64,000 bases of DNA from Coffea arabica (Eukaryota > Streptophyta > Magnoliopsida > Gentianales > Rubiaceae): positions 13,971,638-14,035,637 of the forward strand of contig NC_092314.1 of the NCBI RefSeq assembly GCF_036785885.1, in the 5' to 3' direction. Positions 46,261 through 57,267 of this stretch are shown piece by piece; within the stretch, counting starts at the first letter, position 1; every line of letters starts with the position of its first letter. The translations under genes and the position numbers were made by a program. Under the pieces are notes generated by a model. That model was not told the DNA's origin, searched no databases, and was given only the letters and a program-made list of their open reading frames with translations.

Positions 46261-48511
46261 AGACACACAAAGGACAGATCAACAACAGCCACCACTCTCA
46301 TTCTAAAATTGGACCAAGTTCTCTCACTACAAATAACTGCTTCGGGATATAAATAAAGAACACACTTGTAGCATAGGTTACATATGTTTTAAGACCATAT
46401 TCTTCGACAATGATAAATACAAAAGTTATTAATCTGATAGACACATCTGAAATGGAAGATGAAATGAGTTTACAAAGGAAAAAATCAAAAGCAACCAAGC
46501 ACCTCTAGAACGGTTGATACCATTCTAAATTCAGTTAAGTTAAACAAGCTGCATAGTATAGCATTTTCTAATTTCAGAACTAAATTTACAAAAGGCAAGT
46601 TGCAAAAAAAAAAATTAAAGAGGATCTCATACAGTAGGAAATTGACATTCAACATAATCAGGAGATCACATACAGATGGCTTGATTAGTCATAAAGCTAT
46701 GGCTTTCTTTCTACCGGACAAGGTCTATTTACCCCTCTACCAAGTTAAACTTTGGGAAAAACATCCAAACAGACAACAGGAAAAATAATTTTCTGCACTT
46801 CAACTGCAAAAATGAACTGCAACTTGAGAGTATATAAAATACAACTAAACAAGAAAGGAGATTACAGACATCAAGCTAAATGTTGAAGTCCAAATTATCA
46901 TGGAAGTATCACAAATGATAGTTACCTAGATAAGACCAGCTGTCCCTAATATATATGAAATTCAGGATTGGAGTAAACAAGAAAGCAGATAAGGCCATAG
47001 TCATGCACTACAATTTAATTCCAGTTGTGTCTAGCATCGGAGGTAGAAACGAACAGAAACAAATCTATAGTTGTAGATGCATCAAATTGGAAAAAAGTTA
47101 CTATAGATATCAAAATCGACCTCATGTCGTAGGAGAGCACTCCTCGAACCTAAGGATTCAATAATTGCCGTGACAGCTTCCTCTCCACCATTGTTACGAA
47201 GAGCAAAAAGTGCAGCATACCGCTCATACATGCCCTTTTTTTCATCTAACAATGTATCCCTGGAAGGCAATGACAAAAATATCAAGCAACAAACTTCAAG
47301 AAAGCTAGCATCTTGTCATATTGATAAATCGCAGACCTTAGCTCCTGGACGGAAGAACAAGAAGCAGGAGCAGCTGGGTCAACTGATAAAAATGGTGATG
47401 GTTCTGCTGAAGATGGATCAACACTTCCATGGTCCCGCAGCTCTTCAATGCGGCTCAGAGCCAGTTCACATGTTTCCCGGACCTCTTGAGCTGGATCTGA
47501 AATCAGACTTTTCTTCAAAAGTGGGATGTTCCTTTCTAAAGCAATTGCACCAAGGGCTTCTGCAGCCTACAAATACATATTGGACAAGAACAAGTAAGAG
47601 TCACCAGCAATAACATCATCAAATTAAAAAGGTCTCATAGCTCTATACCTCATGCCGAACAATGGGATGCAGCGAAAGATCACTCAAAACTAATTCCAGG
47701 GCAGGAATAGCTTCACCATCTTGCATTTGCCCCAATGCGAAAGCAGCCTCGTGTGCCAATAGATTAGAAGAGTCCCTTGTTGCTAAACAACAGTGAACAA
47801 GAATAGTCTTATATCAGATATTGCTAAGTCTAGTAACTCAAAAGATATCAGAACAAAATCCCTGACTGAAATATGATACAAGGGAAAGCTACAGTCTTTT
47901 AGCACATTTTGGCCCAGAAAGAGGAAAAAAATCAAAGCAAAATGGAAGCGTAAATTCGGCATGGATATCAATTAAGACCTTGTCAAAAAAATAAAAAATT
48001 TATTTCTAAAGCACAAGACTGCAAAATACCATGCAAAATGAAGAACTTAGACATGTAGATTCAAGGATAATTAAACCTGTATTCAGACCTTTAATATTCC
48101 AAATAAATTTTTAAAAAATTCAAATTTTACACCAAAATTGACCAAGCAGACAGGAAATTTAGGCAAGTACATGTCTTAAGAACTTGTCCCAAAAAAAAAA
48201 AAAATTAACTAACTTTTACTACTCAACAAGCAAACTGAAGAAATACCTATGTAAAGTCAAGGACAATTCAACTTTATTCAAACCCTTAATAGTATTTCAC
48301 ATCAAATTGAAAACAATTATGAAATTTACACCAAAATTCAGCAAGCAGCCAAGAAGTATAAAGACAGGGTACCAAGTATAAGAGCGTCGCGCGGTGTCGG
48401 GCCGCGGATGTTGCGAAGAGAGAAGAGAGCTCTAAACCGCTCTGAAATGGGTTTGTTATGATCTAACAACAGGTGACATAGGAACTTCTCCATCTCGACA
48501 GAAACTTCCAT
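43050..48511 (-). CDS. DOHH: Deoxyhypusine hydroxylase
   Basis: Seven exons in consistent phase: 48511-48373, 47782-47649, 47566-47337, 47259-47121, 45004-44878, 43289-43171 and 43091-43050, 930 bases, 309 residues. DOHH hydroxylates the deoxyhypusine side chain of eIF5A to hypusine, the last step in making active eIF5A, in the cytosol. It is a HEAT-repeat di-iron enzyme. The four iron-binding His-Glu pairs are present: H57-E58 (LLAHEAAF), H90-E91 (IVRHE), H213-E214 (LLRHE) and H246-E247 (MVRHE), with equal 33-residue spacing in each half. Other family wording: [64 protein letters not shown]. The start at 48511 ([11 protein letters not shown]) gives the usual N-terminus. The last exon adds only 13 residues (YLFMQAP then KVELVP). 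Looks intact. Confidence 0.95.
46195..46259. repeat. (GT)n-(GA)n compound microsatellite in DOHH intron 4
   Basis: (GT)n to about 46214 passes into (GA)n to about 46250, then GGGAGAGGGAGAG. It lies in the 2.1-kb intron between exons 4 and 5. Confidence 0.95.
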
Positions 48512-48871
48512 GGATGGAGGGATTTGGGTGGAATTGGTATTCAAAAATCCTCAATCCAAACCCCCCCGGTGGTTGTTTGGGAAATTAAGGAGAGATTTGG
48601 ATTTTCCGATTGAGATGTTGGCCACGGCCGGTACCTTCGCCGGAGAAAAGCAGAAGAAACAGACGGCGATATTAAACTATAGGGCTCTGCGAGGGATGAA
48701 GCTCGGAAAATTAAATGTCCGACTATTGACCTCTAAACTTTGAGGTATTTAAATTTTTACCCCAGGAATTTGTTTTAATTGGTAATTACTACTTCATCTT
48801 AAGATAATTCTAAACCATGCATGTATTTGAAAAACAACCAATTTCAATTCTATTCATTCCAAGCGATGTGG
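48512..48871 (-). promoter_or_regulatory. DOHH 5' UTR and proximal promoter
   Basis: Between the DOHH start and the Mutator-like element. Relatively GC-rich near the gene (for example GCCACGGCCGGTACC at about 48622), then AT-rich. The transposon leaves only about 360 bases of native upstream sequence. No TATA box I would insist on. Confidence 0.45.
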
Positions 48872-48880
48872 CATGTATAT

Positions 48881-50351
48881 GGCTAATTGCTTAGAATATA
48901 TGTCAAAAAAAAAAAAAAAAAAAACATCGTACAAATGTATCACTGGCTATTTGTCAGAAACTCTGCAAAAATGTCAGTGGGTCAGTGGCTCACAATTTTT
49001 TTTTGAATTAGCCTATCCCTAGCAATGCTGACTGCGCACGACTGTGGACAGGCGGTCAAAAAAAAAAAAGGGTCAGGGGCCTTTGTTTGTCAGCCTTTCT
49101 CAGGCTGATTTCTCAGCCTTTCTGTATCCTAAATAAATTTCATTACTTTAATTTTCAAAATAACTTGATTAAACTAAATTTTAACCATAATTTTAAATAT
49201 ACTTCATTTCATTAATTTTTAAAATAAATACATTAACCTAACCTCACTATTCATGTCCCCAGATGCCTTTTGTATTGTAAGTATTCCATTTGTCTTTTAC
49301 TTCAATTTTGTATTATTATTAAACCATTATTAAATGCATAATAGTTGTTAATTAAAGAAGGATTCATGTATTCCAATAAACAGGAATTAATTATTATAAT
49401 TACTTTGGCTTGGCGTACGTAATAATACAACCAATTTGAATCAATATTTTTTCCGAAACAACATTTTTGCATCTTCCAAGAATCTTCCATTCTATATATA
49501 TTTTTTAACTACATTTTTACCTCACACGCAGCATATATGATATCTTACAAAAGTCCACGACAACAGGAATTCTTCATCTATATCAATCTCTTCCCCAAAA
49601 TTTTTTTATTGATATTTGTAGATTCTAACTTTTTCCTTTTTTATTGTTCTCATCACTTGTCATGACAATTGATCGTGAGTTAAAATATTTACAATCGGAT
49701 AAACCTCTCGAAATTTTGATAACAATTTCTATTGATTAAATTCTATTTTTGATTAAATAGTCCAACTTCTATTTTTGATAACAATTAAATTATTGATTAA
49801 ATAATGTATCTTGAAAGGCAAAGCTTTTGTCCCATAGCACGACAAGGTCGTACTTTGATTGACGGGCAGGTTTCTTATATTTACTTAATTAAAGTATTTT
49901 ATGCATGTAAAAACCAATAATTTTAATAAATTGTTCCCTCCATTCTATATGAATTATATTATATAGTAATTCTACATGAATTATATAATTTTATATATTT
50001 AAGATTATGGTTAAAATTTAGTTTAATCAGGTTATTTTGAAAATTAAAGTAATGAAATTTATTTAGGATACAGAAAGGCTGAGAAAGGCTGAGAAATCAG
50101 TCTGAGAAAGGCTGACAAACAAAGGCCCTTGGCCCTTTTTTTTTTGGACCGTCTGTCCCTTGTCGTGCCCAGTCAACACAGCTGGGGAGAGGCTAATTTA
50201 AAAAAGAAAAATTGTGGGCTGCTGTCCCACTGATATTTTTGCAGAGTTTCTGACAATTCATTCTGCTGCTGTGCTGAGAATGAGAAATAGAGTGTATCAG
50301 AGATACATTTGTGCGATGTTTTATATATATATATATTCTAAGCAATTAGCC
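48881..50351. mobile_element. Mutator-like foldback element, 1,471 bp, 9-bp target duplication
   Basis: CATGTATAT occurs exactly at 48872-48880 and 50352-50360. The ends inside are a perfect inverted repeat starting GGCTAATTGCTTAGAATATA, and the arms continue to match for about 350 bases (CAGAAACTCTGCAAAAAT, GCCTTTGTTTGTCAGCC, TTTCTGTATCCTAAATAAAT, GATTAAACTAAATTTTAACC). Long arms plus a 9-base duplication are typical of TIR-MULEs. The roughly 750-base centre codes for nothing I recognise, so it is non-autonomous. Interior GAGAAAGGCTGAGAAAGGCTG units vary in number between arms. Confidence 0.85.
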
Positions 50352-50380
50352 CATGTATATAGCGATGTAGTATGTATATA

Positions 50381-52189
50381 ATAAATAGTTGTGATATTAT
50401 TTGTGTCCACTATTTGTTTGTCATTTTAACATTTTTTTTATTTGAAATAAAGAATTTTCATGTCGGATTGAGTTGTTTTTAAGCTACTGAAAATTTTCTA
50501 AGGATCTTATTGGATGCAGGACATTGGATTCTAGGAAAGATTCTAAATCAATGGATTTTAAAATGAGCTGATATGGAATCCACAATAAATCAAATAACTT
50601 ATTTGATGACAACTTAGGCAAATAGAATTTGTAATTAGTCAAAAGTTTGAGGTAAAAAATTAAAAACACTAGTTGAATGACAACTTAGGCAAATAGAATT
50701 TGTAACTATCCAATTTTTTAGATTTTCCTTCTTTGTTATGTGTAAACGATAATTTTATGTGTAAAGATTTTCCTTCTTAATTATGTGTAAACGATAATTT
50801 TGAGGTTTTATTTGATTAGTGGGAAAGTTACTTGCCCAAAGTAAACGAAAGCGAACTAAATGAAAAAAAAAAAAAAAAATTAGTCACTTACGTGTGCTTC
50901 ACTTTTTTTGTTTTTTTGAAACAGTGGGTAGTAAGTGGTAGTCATTGAAAACTAGTAGGTGAGACACATTCTATGTATGTGCATATTTTTGAGAAAAAAT
51001 AAATAATGCAAAAAAATATACAAATAACAAATTAGTTGCACCAAAGAATTAATTATGTGATTTTCTATTTTTTTATTATCAAAGTTAGTAGGAAGATTTT
51101 AGATAAATATAATAATGGTAGACAAGTATAGTAGTAACAGTTATGTAAACATGTGAATGTGGAGTTTGAGATGGTTGTATATTATTTTATCATTTAAGGG
51201 TAAAATTGAAAAAAAAATAAATAAATAATGACATTTTTTTTAACACTAAACCTATTACTAATGCATTATATATAGAAAGATATTGCATGCAACTAACACT
51301 TTTCCCTCCTGAATATAGAAAAGTGGAGTTTTGGATTAGCTGTAGAGACAAAGGCTTCCTCCTCTTTCATTTTAACTTCATCTAAAAAAAATGTATCTTC
51401 AATTTCAGAATCTGAATCTAAGCTCACTACACATGTTGCATAGAATCCTAGGTCTAAATCAATGCTTTCATCATTAGAGTCTTTTATGGTTACAATATAG
51501 TTATATGTTTAGAATATCTCTTCATGTTGAATATTTATTGCGTTCGCTAATGTCATTTTTTTCCTTCCCTGTTCCATTTTTAATTGTTTATATCCCAAAG
51601 GAACCTCACCCAACAACTCAAATCCTGCTCAATAATGACTAGGGCATGATTAGTTTCACTTAAAAAGACTTTATAAGTGCAACATATAGAAGTTTCATAG
51701 GTGTATTTTCAATTAGATAGAGAATGTTTTCTTATACAAAATTCAAACAATAATAGAAGGACTAAGATGCAAAAACTATTACTTAAACAACCCAAAGGCA
51801 GAAAGATATTTAACATAAACCTTAAAAAAGCCAAACTTATTTCGGAAAACACAATATTCCTAGAAATTAGCCCTTGCAATGGTGATGATCTTTTGAGCAG
51901 TTGATTAAAAAAAAAAGAAATAAAGAAATCCTTCCCATCCTATTAAAGGATAACAATTGTGGAGAGGGTGCCTGTTCTATGACGAAGTAATGGGGCGAGA
52001 GACGAGGAGGACGACAATTGTATATAATGTCAAGTTTTTGAACATATTGTCAGATAATTTGTGTATAAAAAAATTGTAGATGGAATATTTAATCTTATTT
52101 GTTTGAATCAAAGTAAGAAAAGAATATGGAAGTTACTTTATATTGCAACAAAGAAACATTAATTTCACCTAAAAACTCCCTTTTTTTAT
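50381..52189. other. AT-rich intergenic DNA, no gene seen
   Basis: No coding sequence or complete element recognised. An imperfect local duplication (ACAACTTAGGCAAATAGAAT) occurs at about 50610 and 50681, and TTATGTGTAAACGATAATTTT at about 50736 and 50780. Confidence 0.5.
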
Positions 52190-52687
52190 GAGTAAAAGCT
52201 CACATGCACTCCTTTTTTTTTAGGATAAAAAACAAAAAAATCCCCTGTAATAAATCTAATACACAGAAAAATCCTCCGTGATTTCAAAATATACAACACA
52301 ACCCCTCATGCTTTGAACTAAATTGTAAAGGTGACGGAATCCGTTAAACTTAACGGAAATGAACAAAATGACCAAAATGCCCTGATATAATAAAGCAAAA
52401 GACAACTCAAAAAAATCATTTGTTTTATTCTCTAAATAGAGCGAATTGAGGGTTAAGGGGTAGAATAGGTATATTTGATAAAAATTAGGTATACAAATTT
52501 TTTTTTAGGTTCCAATAAGTCATTTCCGTTAAATTTAACGGATTCCGTCACCTTTACAATTTAGTTCAAAATATGAGATACGTGTTTTATATTTTGAAAT
52601 CATAAGAGACTTTTCTGTGTATTAGGTTTACCACAGGGGGATTTTTTATTTTTACCCTTTTTTTTTACGAGTAAAAGCTCACATGCA
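52190..52687. mobile_element. Inverted-repeat element between 19-bp direct repeats
   Basis: GAGTAAAAGCTCACATGCA occurs exactly at 52190-52208 and 52669-52687. Between them, from about 52221 to 52658, arms match inverted over roughly 150 bases (CTAATACACAGAAAA, GATTTCAAAATATA, TTGAACTAAATTGTAAAGG, TGACGGAATCCGTTAAA). A 19-base target duplication would be unusual for a DNA MITE; T-runs of eight to nine bases adjoin both inner ends and may be the real duplication. No coding capacity. Confidence 0.65.
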
Positions 52688-54186
52688 AGTAAAACGTATC
52701 ACTTATATGATATTTTCGAAAAAAATAAATATATTATATTTTTGAAACTCTAATACATTTAAATTTCATTTTATCTTTAAAAATTTTAATTCTTTTTCTA
52801 AAATTCTAAAAATCAAATACGGATTGGATATCCAATTGATCCGAGATCCAAATACAGATCACAAAATAATTGACCCGATTTTTGCAGGTTGTATCAATAT
52901 TTTGGATCACAGGCACCCCTCCACCAGTGGAGCGGTGCGGGTCGGGGTTAGAGGAATTATTTGAAGACAGGATCCAAAACTGCCCACTGCCATCCCCAAT
53001 GCCGCCCAACCTCATTCCCTTCATTCCCATTTTACAGTATGTTTCTTTAGACTTCAATTCCTCCAGAGTAAAGTTTCCATGAGAGAACCTGTTTTATAAG
53101 GAGATCAAGACATGATATCCGTTTATGATTCAACCTTAATCCTAACAACTGAAACTTATATGAGCATGAATATTCAATTCTCAAAAGAATGTAAAAGATA
53201 CAGAAGCGTTCGAACAGGGAGTTTTTTAGGTGCTTGTAAAACATTTCTAAAACCAACACAACCATCTTTTAGAGTAGTTGGCCATCACAGGTGCAGATCA
53301 AGGGATCGAAACCTTGACTTGCATTCAACTCTAGGATTTCCTGAAAGTTTTACAAGCCGGTGTATTGATCCGTAGAAATAGAATAGGAAAGTTACCCTGT
53401 CCACAAAAAAAAAAAAAAAAAAGGTGTTGCAGCAACTTACAGCCCCATCACTCTGTAACTCTGTGTTTTTTGAGTGGTGTAGGCACCATAGCGAGCCAAG
53501 AGCTGATGGAGAAGAACAACAATTGGCTTTCTGAGATGCCCTTTTCTGAGATTTGATTTCAGAGCCTCGGTGAATTTGACAGCTTTTCTGAGACCTTAGC
53601 AATCAAGAAAAATGGATGGACTACCAAGTAATAGTACTGATAGCACATCTTTCCCCTGCTGAGGTCTCGGCTGATTGCGCCGTCATTGGAGGATCTGTGG
53701 TTTAGGGATTTGTCCTGGGTCTCTTTTACATTTATACAGACCTCTTTAAAAAAAACAAATAAATGGTTAATTGCTATATGCACCTTTTGCCTATCAACAA
53801 TTTGTACTTTACACCTTAAACTTACAAGCTTAGCTAGTTAGTACATTACATTGTTAATTTACTTGTATATATGGTTAGAATCAGTTGAAAAGCTACGAAT
53901 TTTTCTTACTATATATCTTTTAATGACAAGACAAGATGTCCATGGTTTGGATATGGTTAATAAATTTTTTTTTTTATCTGTTTATGCATATGAAAGCTTG
54001 TTCATTGAAAATATAGCAATCACAATTTATTGGAATTAAAATGATTTAAACTATTTGTTACTATTATGTTTTGGCTGAAATGGAGTTTAAACTATCTATT
54101 GTTGAATTACACTGTAAGGTGTTTAGTGACTCAATTGACAGTTTTGAATTAAAATTATTAATCAATGAAAAGTTTAGAGATTCAAA
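52688..54186. other. Intergenic DNA, no gene seen
   Basis: No supported gene. About 52870-53060 is richer in G and C (CCTCCACCAGTGGAGCGG) with open frames on both strands that I cannot assign. A poly-A run lies at about 53405-53422. Confidence 0.45.
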
Positions 54187-54913
54187 TCTTTACTATACTA
54201 AAAGCGGGAGTTGGGATTGTGAACAGTGCCTCATGGTCCGGTTATGATGTTATTTGTGTGAGCTTAAGGGGCATTTTGGTCGTTTGTCATTCGGTGGTAG
54301 TGGCTTTGCTGGGAATTTGCTCCTGTCCGCGTGTTTCTTTGCTAGCGTGTGTCTTCTGATTCTTAGCAATTTGCTGGTGCATTCATGTATCCACTTAGCT
54401 CGGTTGTAAGCTGCTCGGCACATGGTCCTCTTCTTTGCTTACATAAGATTGTGTCTTTTTTTTTTTTTTTTACAATCAAATTGTTTATGTTTTTGTGCAT
54501 TTTATTTCAGTAGGTTCATGTTGAAAGTAGCATCTTACATTTCCACTGTTTTGCATATGTAGCTTTATGAAATATTCTTTAATTATCTTACATTTCAACC
54601 AAGAGTTTCAGAATATACAGTATACACTGAGTTTATTTGGATAGGAGTTTATTTGATATAATTACTGTAGCATATTTTATGATGTGATATATGTGAGATA
54701 AAAAGGTGATTGGAATTTGTGAAGCAAATTATTTTTTTTCAAATCATTTCAATCCAAACACACTCACTATCATTTTTGGATACATGTCATATATACAAAA
54801 GTTGATATTAGAATTCAAATTTGGATTAAATAATATGCATTAAAATGTGAAAATGTATACTGTCAATATAAACAAGAGGGTCCTCCTATTTTGGAAAAAA
54901 ATTTAAAAAAAAA

Positions 54914-55318
54914 ATGAAGGAATCCCGTGGCCATGTAAACATTTTTTCTTTTTTTTGGCAATAGGAAAAACTTTCTTCATTAAAAAAAAAACAATTTAAG
55001 AAATGGATTATAGTTTTTAAACTTTTACAGTAGTCTCAATTTTTCTTTCGAGTATGAAAAAATGATTCTATAAATACATATTTTCGGATTTTAAACATGA
55101 GTTTGTTACTAAAAATATGAAGGCATCCCGTGGCTGTGTAAATCTTTTTTTTTTTTTTTTTTTTTGCAAAAGGATAAACTTTCTTCATAAAAAAAATATG
55201 CAATTTAAGAAATGGATTATAATTTTTAAACTTTTACAGTAGTTCCAATTTTTCTTTCCAGCATGAAAAAATGATTCTATAAATACATATTTTTGGATTT
55301 TAAACATGAGTTTGTTAC
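54914..55318. repeat. Tandem duplication, period about 203 bp, inside the second Helitron
   Basis: Copies at about 54914-55109 and 55117-55318 share GGATTATA-TTTTTAAAC, CATGAAAAAATGATTCTATA and GATTTTAAACATGAGTTTGT. Each contains a T-run followed by a CTTTCTTCAT tract that, on the minus strand, resembles a LINE 3' tail. Confidence 0.85.
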
Positions 55319-55343
55319 CCCATTTGTAAAATAGATCCACCGC

Positions 55344-55574
55344 CTAAATTATGGGCAACTTCGGTGACTTTTGCATTCGTGCTTCAGTTGTGTGCTTGGT
55401 CAACTTTGGTGGCTTTTGTGTTTGTGCTTCAGAGTTCAGACGTGTATTTGTATCTTCATCGTATAGTTGTAGTTGCTTGAGCTCCCCTGGTGAGTAGGCG
55501 GTGGGTGGTATCCGAAGCGGTCTGTGGGAGCCGCACAAAGCTGTATTGCCTATGTAATCTTGAGAGAAAGCCAT
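55344..55574 (-). other. Possible captured exon in the second Helitron (76 codons)
   Basis: On the minus strand an open frame beginning MAFSQDYIGNTALCGSHRPL directly follows an acceptor-like TTGCTTTTCAG and ends at a TAA. The GNTALCG string resembles the C-terminal cap of plant LRR proteins, but the remainder (a Lys/Pro/Thr tail with an internal repeat, AQTQKPPKL and ARMQKSPKL) does not, and I do not recognise the gene. It is markedly richer in G and C than the element around it, which fits capture of host DNA. Confidence 0.35.
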
Positions 55575-56156
55575 CTGAAAAGCAACATATTGGATGTGTT
55601 TCTTTCTCCAATTGAAGACCTAGATTTGGCGGTTTTACAAGGTGAAGTCTTGCACTCTCACCTAGCTGATCTTGTTTAAACTTATTTCATTCTTGATTAG
55701 ATACAAATAATGTGTGCATAATTTTAAAAGTGATCAACGTCACCATATTTATGATATATGTATGTACTTGTACATTTTAAATGAATGCATCATTTATTTA
55801 TAATATCAAGAATTCGCAAAGATCTTAAGTCAAAGACTGACTATGTAAGAGAAAATTACAAATCAAATGAGTAAACAAGTAACAACAATATTCAATTTAT
55901 CTAAAGTCAAATTCTCCACATTTATTAACACCTATCATGTATTAAATATATAACCATTTTACATTAATCCACTTGCCTTCATTTGATCTTGATTAACATA
56001 GACCCAGGGCATCCTCACGCATTGCGTGAGGCTGAAAAAACTAGTTATAATTAAGAATAAGAGAATTGTTCGACACTGAAATGTTCTTTTCGCTTACATT
56101 CATGCACTTGAAAATGCACAAAGTTTTTCTACCCTCAAAGTCAAGCTAGTAAAATA

Positions 56157-56505
56157 CTCCCCCCGTCCCGTTTTGTTAGTCTTGATTTTTTTTTCACACA
56201 GATTAAGAAAGTGTAATTAATTTGGTTGGAAACATAAATTTAGATTAATAATTTCCTAAAATACCCTTATGCTAATCACGAAGAGTGCCAATTAATATCA
56301 GTTACAGCTAATGAATTAATATTGAAAAAACTCAATGTATTCAATGTAGTGGGTTAGTATTTAATAACAGTGTATTAATAACAAGATATTTAATAAGGGC
56401 ATTTTAGACAATTTAAAAGATTACTATATTTTTTAATGGGAAAGTGGACTACAATTTGGGACAGACGAAAAGGAAAATAAGACTATCAAAGTGGGACGGA
56501 GGGAG
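56157..56505. mobile_element. Stowaway-like MITE, 349 bp
   Basis: Begins CTCCCCCCGTCCCGTTTTGT and ends GTGGGACGGAGGGAG, flanked by TA at 56155-56156 and 56506-56507. Internal sequence (TTTTTTTTCACACAG, ACAATTTGGGACAGACGAAA) matches the copy at 1035-1362, so both belong to one family. Confidence 0.9.
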
Positions 56506-56507
56506 TA

Positions 56508-57267
56508 CTAATAGTGATTCATGACACCAACTCTTAAAGAGTTTAACCCTCAAAATGAAGTAACAAGGTATTAGTAGTAATGCATGATACCAATTCAATA
56601 AAAAAAAAAAAATCTCTAATTATTTTACAAATCTTGAGACACGCAAATTTCAATTCAAACTAATTGAGGATAAAATGGTCATTTTATATTGTTTTAATTC
56701 CACGATCTTACTTGTTTACTCCATGTCTAGATTCACTCCCTGGCTCCTATTTTACTTGCACTCAAAATACAGGCAGTAAACTGACATCCTCGACTTGTAT
56801 GTCTGCAAGTCTCCCGATGGTCTCCATTATTCGTGCGGAACAGATGAACTCTAATAATACTAAGCTGGCGTTGTACTGTGGACCAAAAAGGCAAAATACA
56901 GAACAACAGTTTCAGGGGTTAAGCTCGACATATATAGTAGGTGCTTTAATAATGAATTTTGTTTCTACCAACAACATACAAGCGTATCTAATCCCATCTT
57001 AGGGAAACAAAATTGATCATCGCTATTGACTGTAATATCTCAAAAATCTTCAATACACTAACAGCTATCCTACAATCTCGAGAAACCCTTGTCCAACCAA
57101 ATATTCCATTTAGTCTCCAAGCCCATGGCTGATAACAAGGATTTTACACTCACGGGTGAACTCACGAGCTAAACCTCTTCGCCCTCAAGACACTGCAAAA
57201 CTCCCACAGATGACGGTCTCAGTGAAACTCACTCACTTAAAACTCACCGTGAACTGGCAACGCAGAA
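56508..57267 (-). other. 3' flank of BMS1, including its 3' UTR
   Basis: No separate gene supported. The stretch next to 57267 should be the BMS1 3' UTR. An open frame at 56664-57002 on the plus strand has no recognisable product. Confidence 0.45.

Larger units (their letters stand above)
54187..56044 (+). mobile_element. Second Helitron, non-autonomous, 1,858 bp
   Basis: The 5' end is TCTTTACTATACTAAAAGCG after A54186. The 3' end is a perfect 8-bp hairpin CCTCACGC-ATT-GCGTGAGG (56013-56031), nine bases, then CTAG (56041-56044) before T56045. No Rep or helicase inside. It holds a GC-richer 5' part (54210-54420), a small inverted-end insert at about 54628-54771 (TTTGGATAGG ... CAATCCAAACA), a tandem duplication (54914-55318) and a possible captured exon on the minus strand (55344-55574). 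Ends differ in sequence from the large Helitron, so it belongs to another family. Confidence 0.85.

Noticed and set aside
46118..46352. Open frames encoding Arg-Glu repeats
   Set aside because: They are translations of the (GT)n-(GA)n microsatellite in a DOHH intron.
48510..48743. Plus-strand open frame opposite the DOHH start
   Set aside because: It overlaps DOHH's promoter and first codons in antisense and has no recognisable product.
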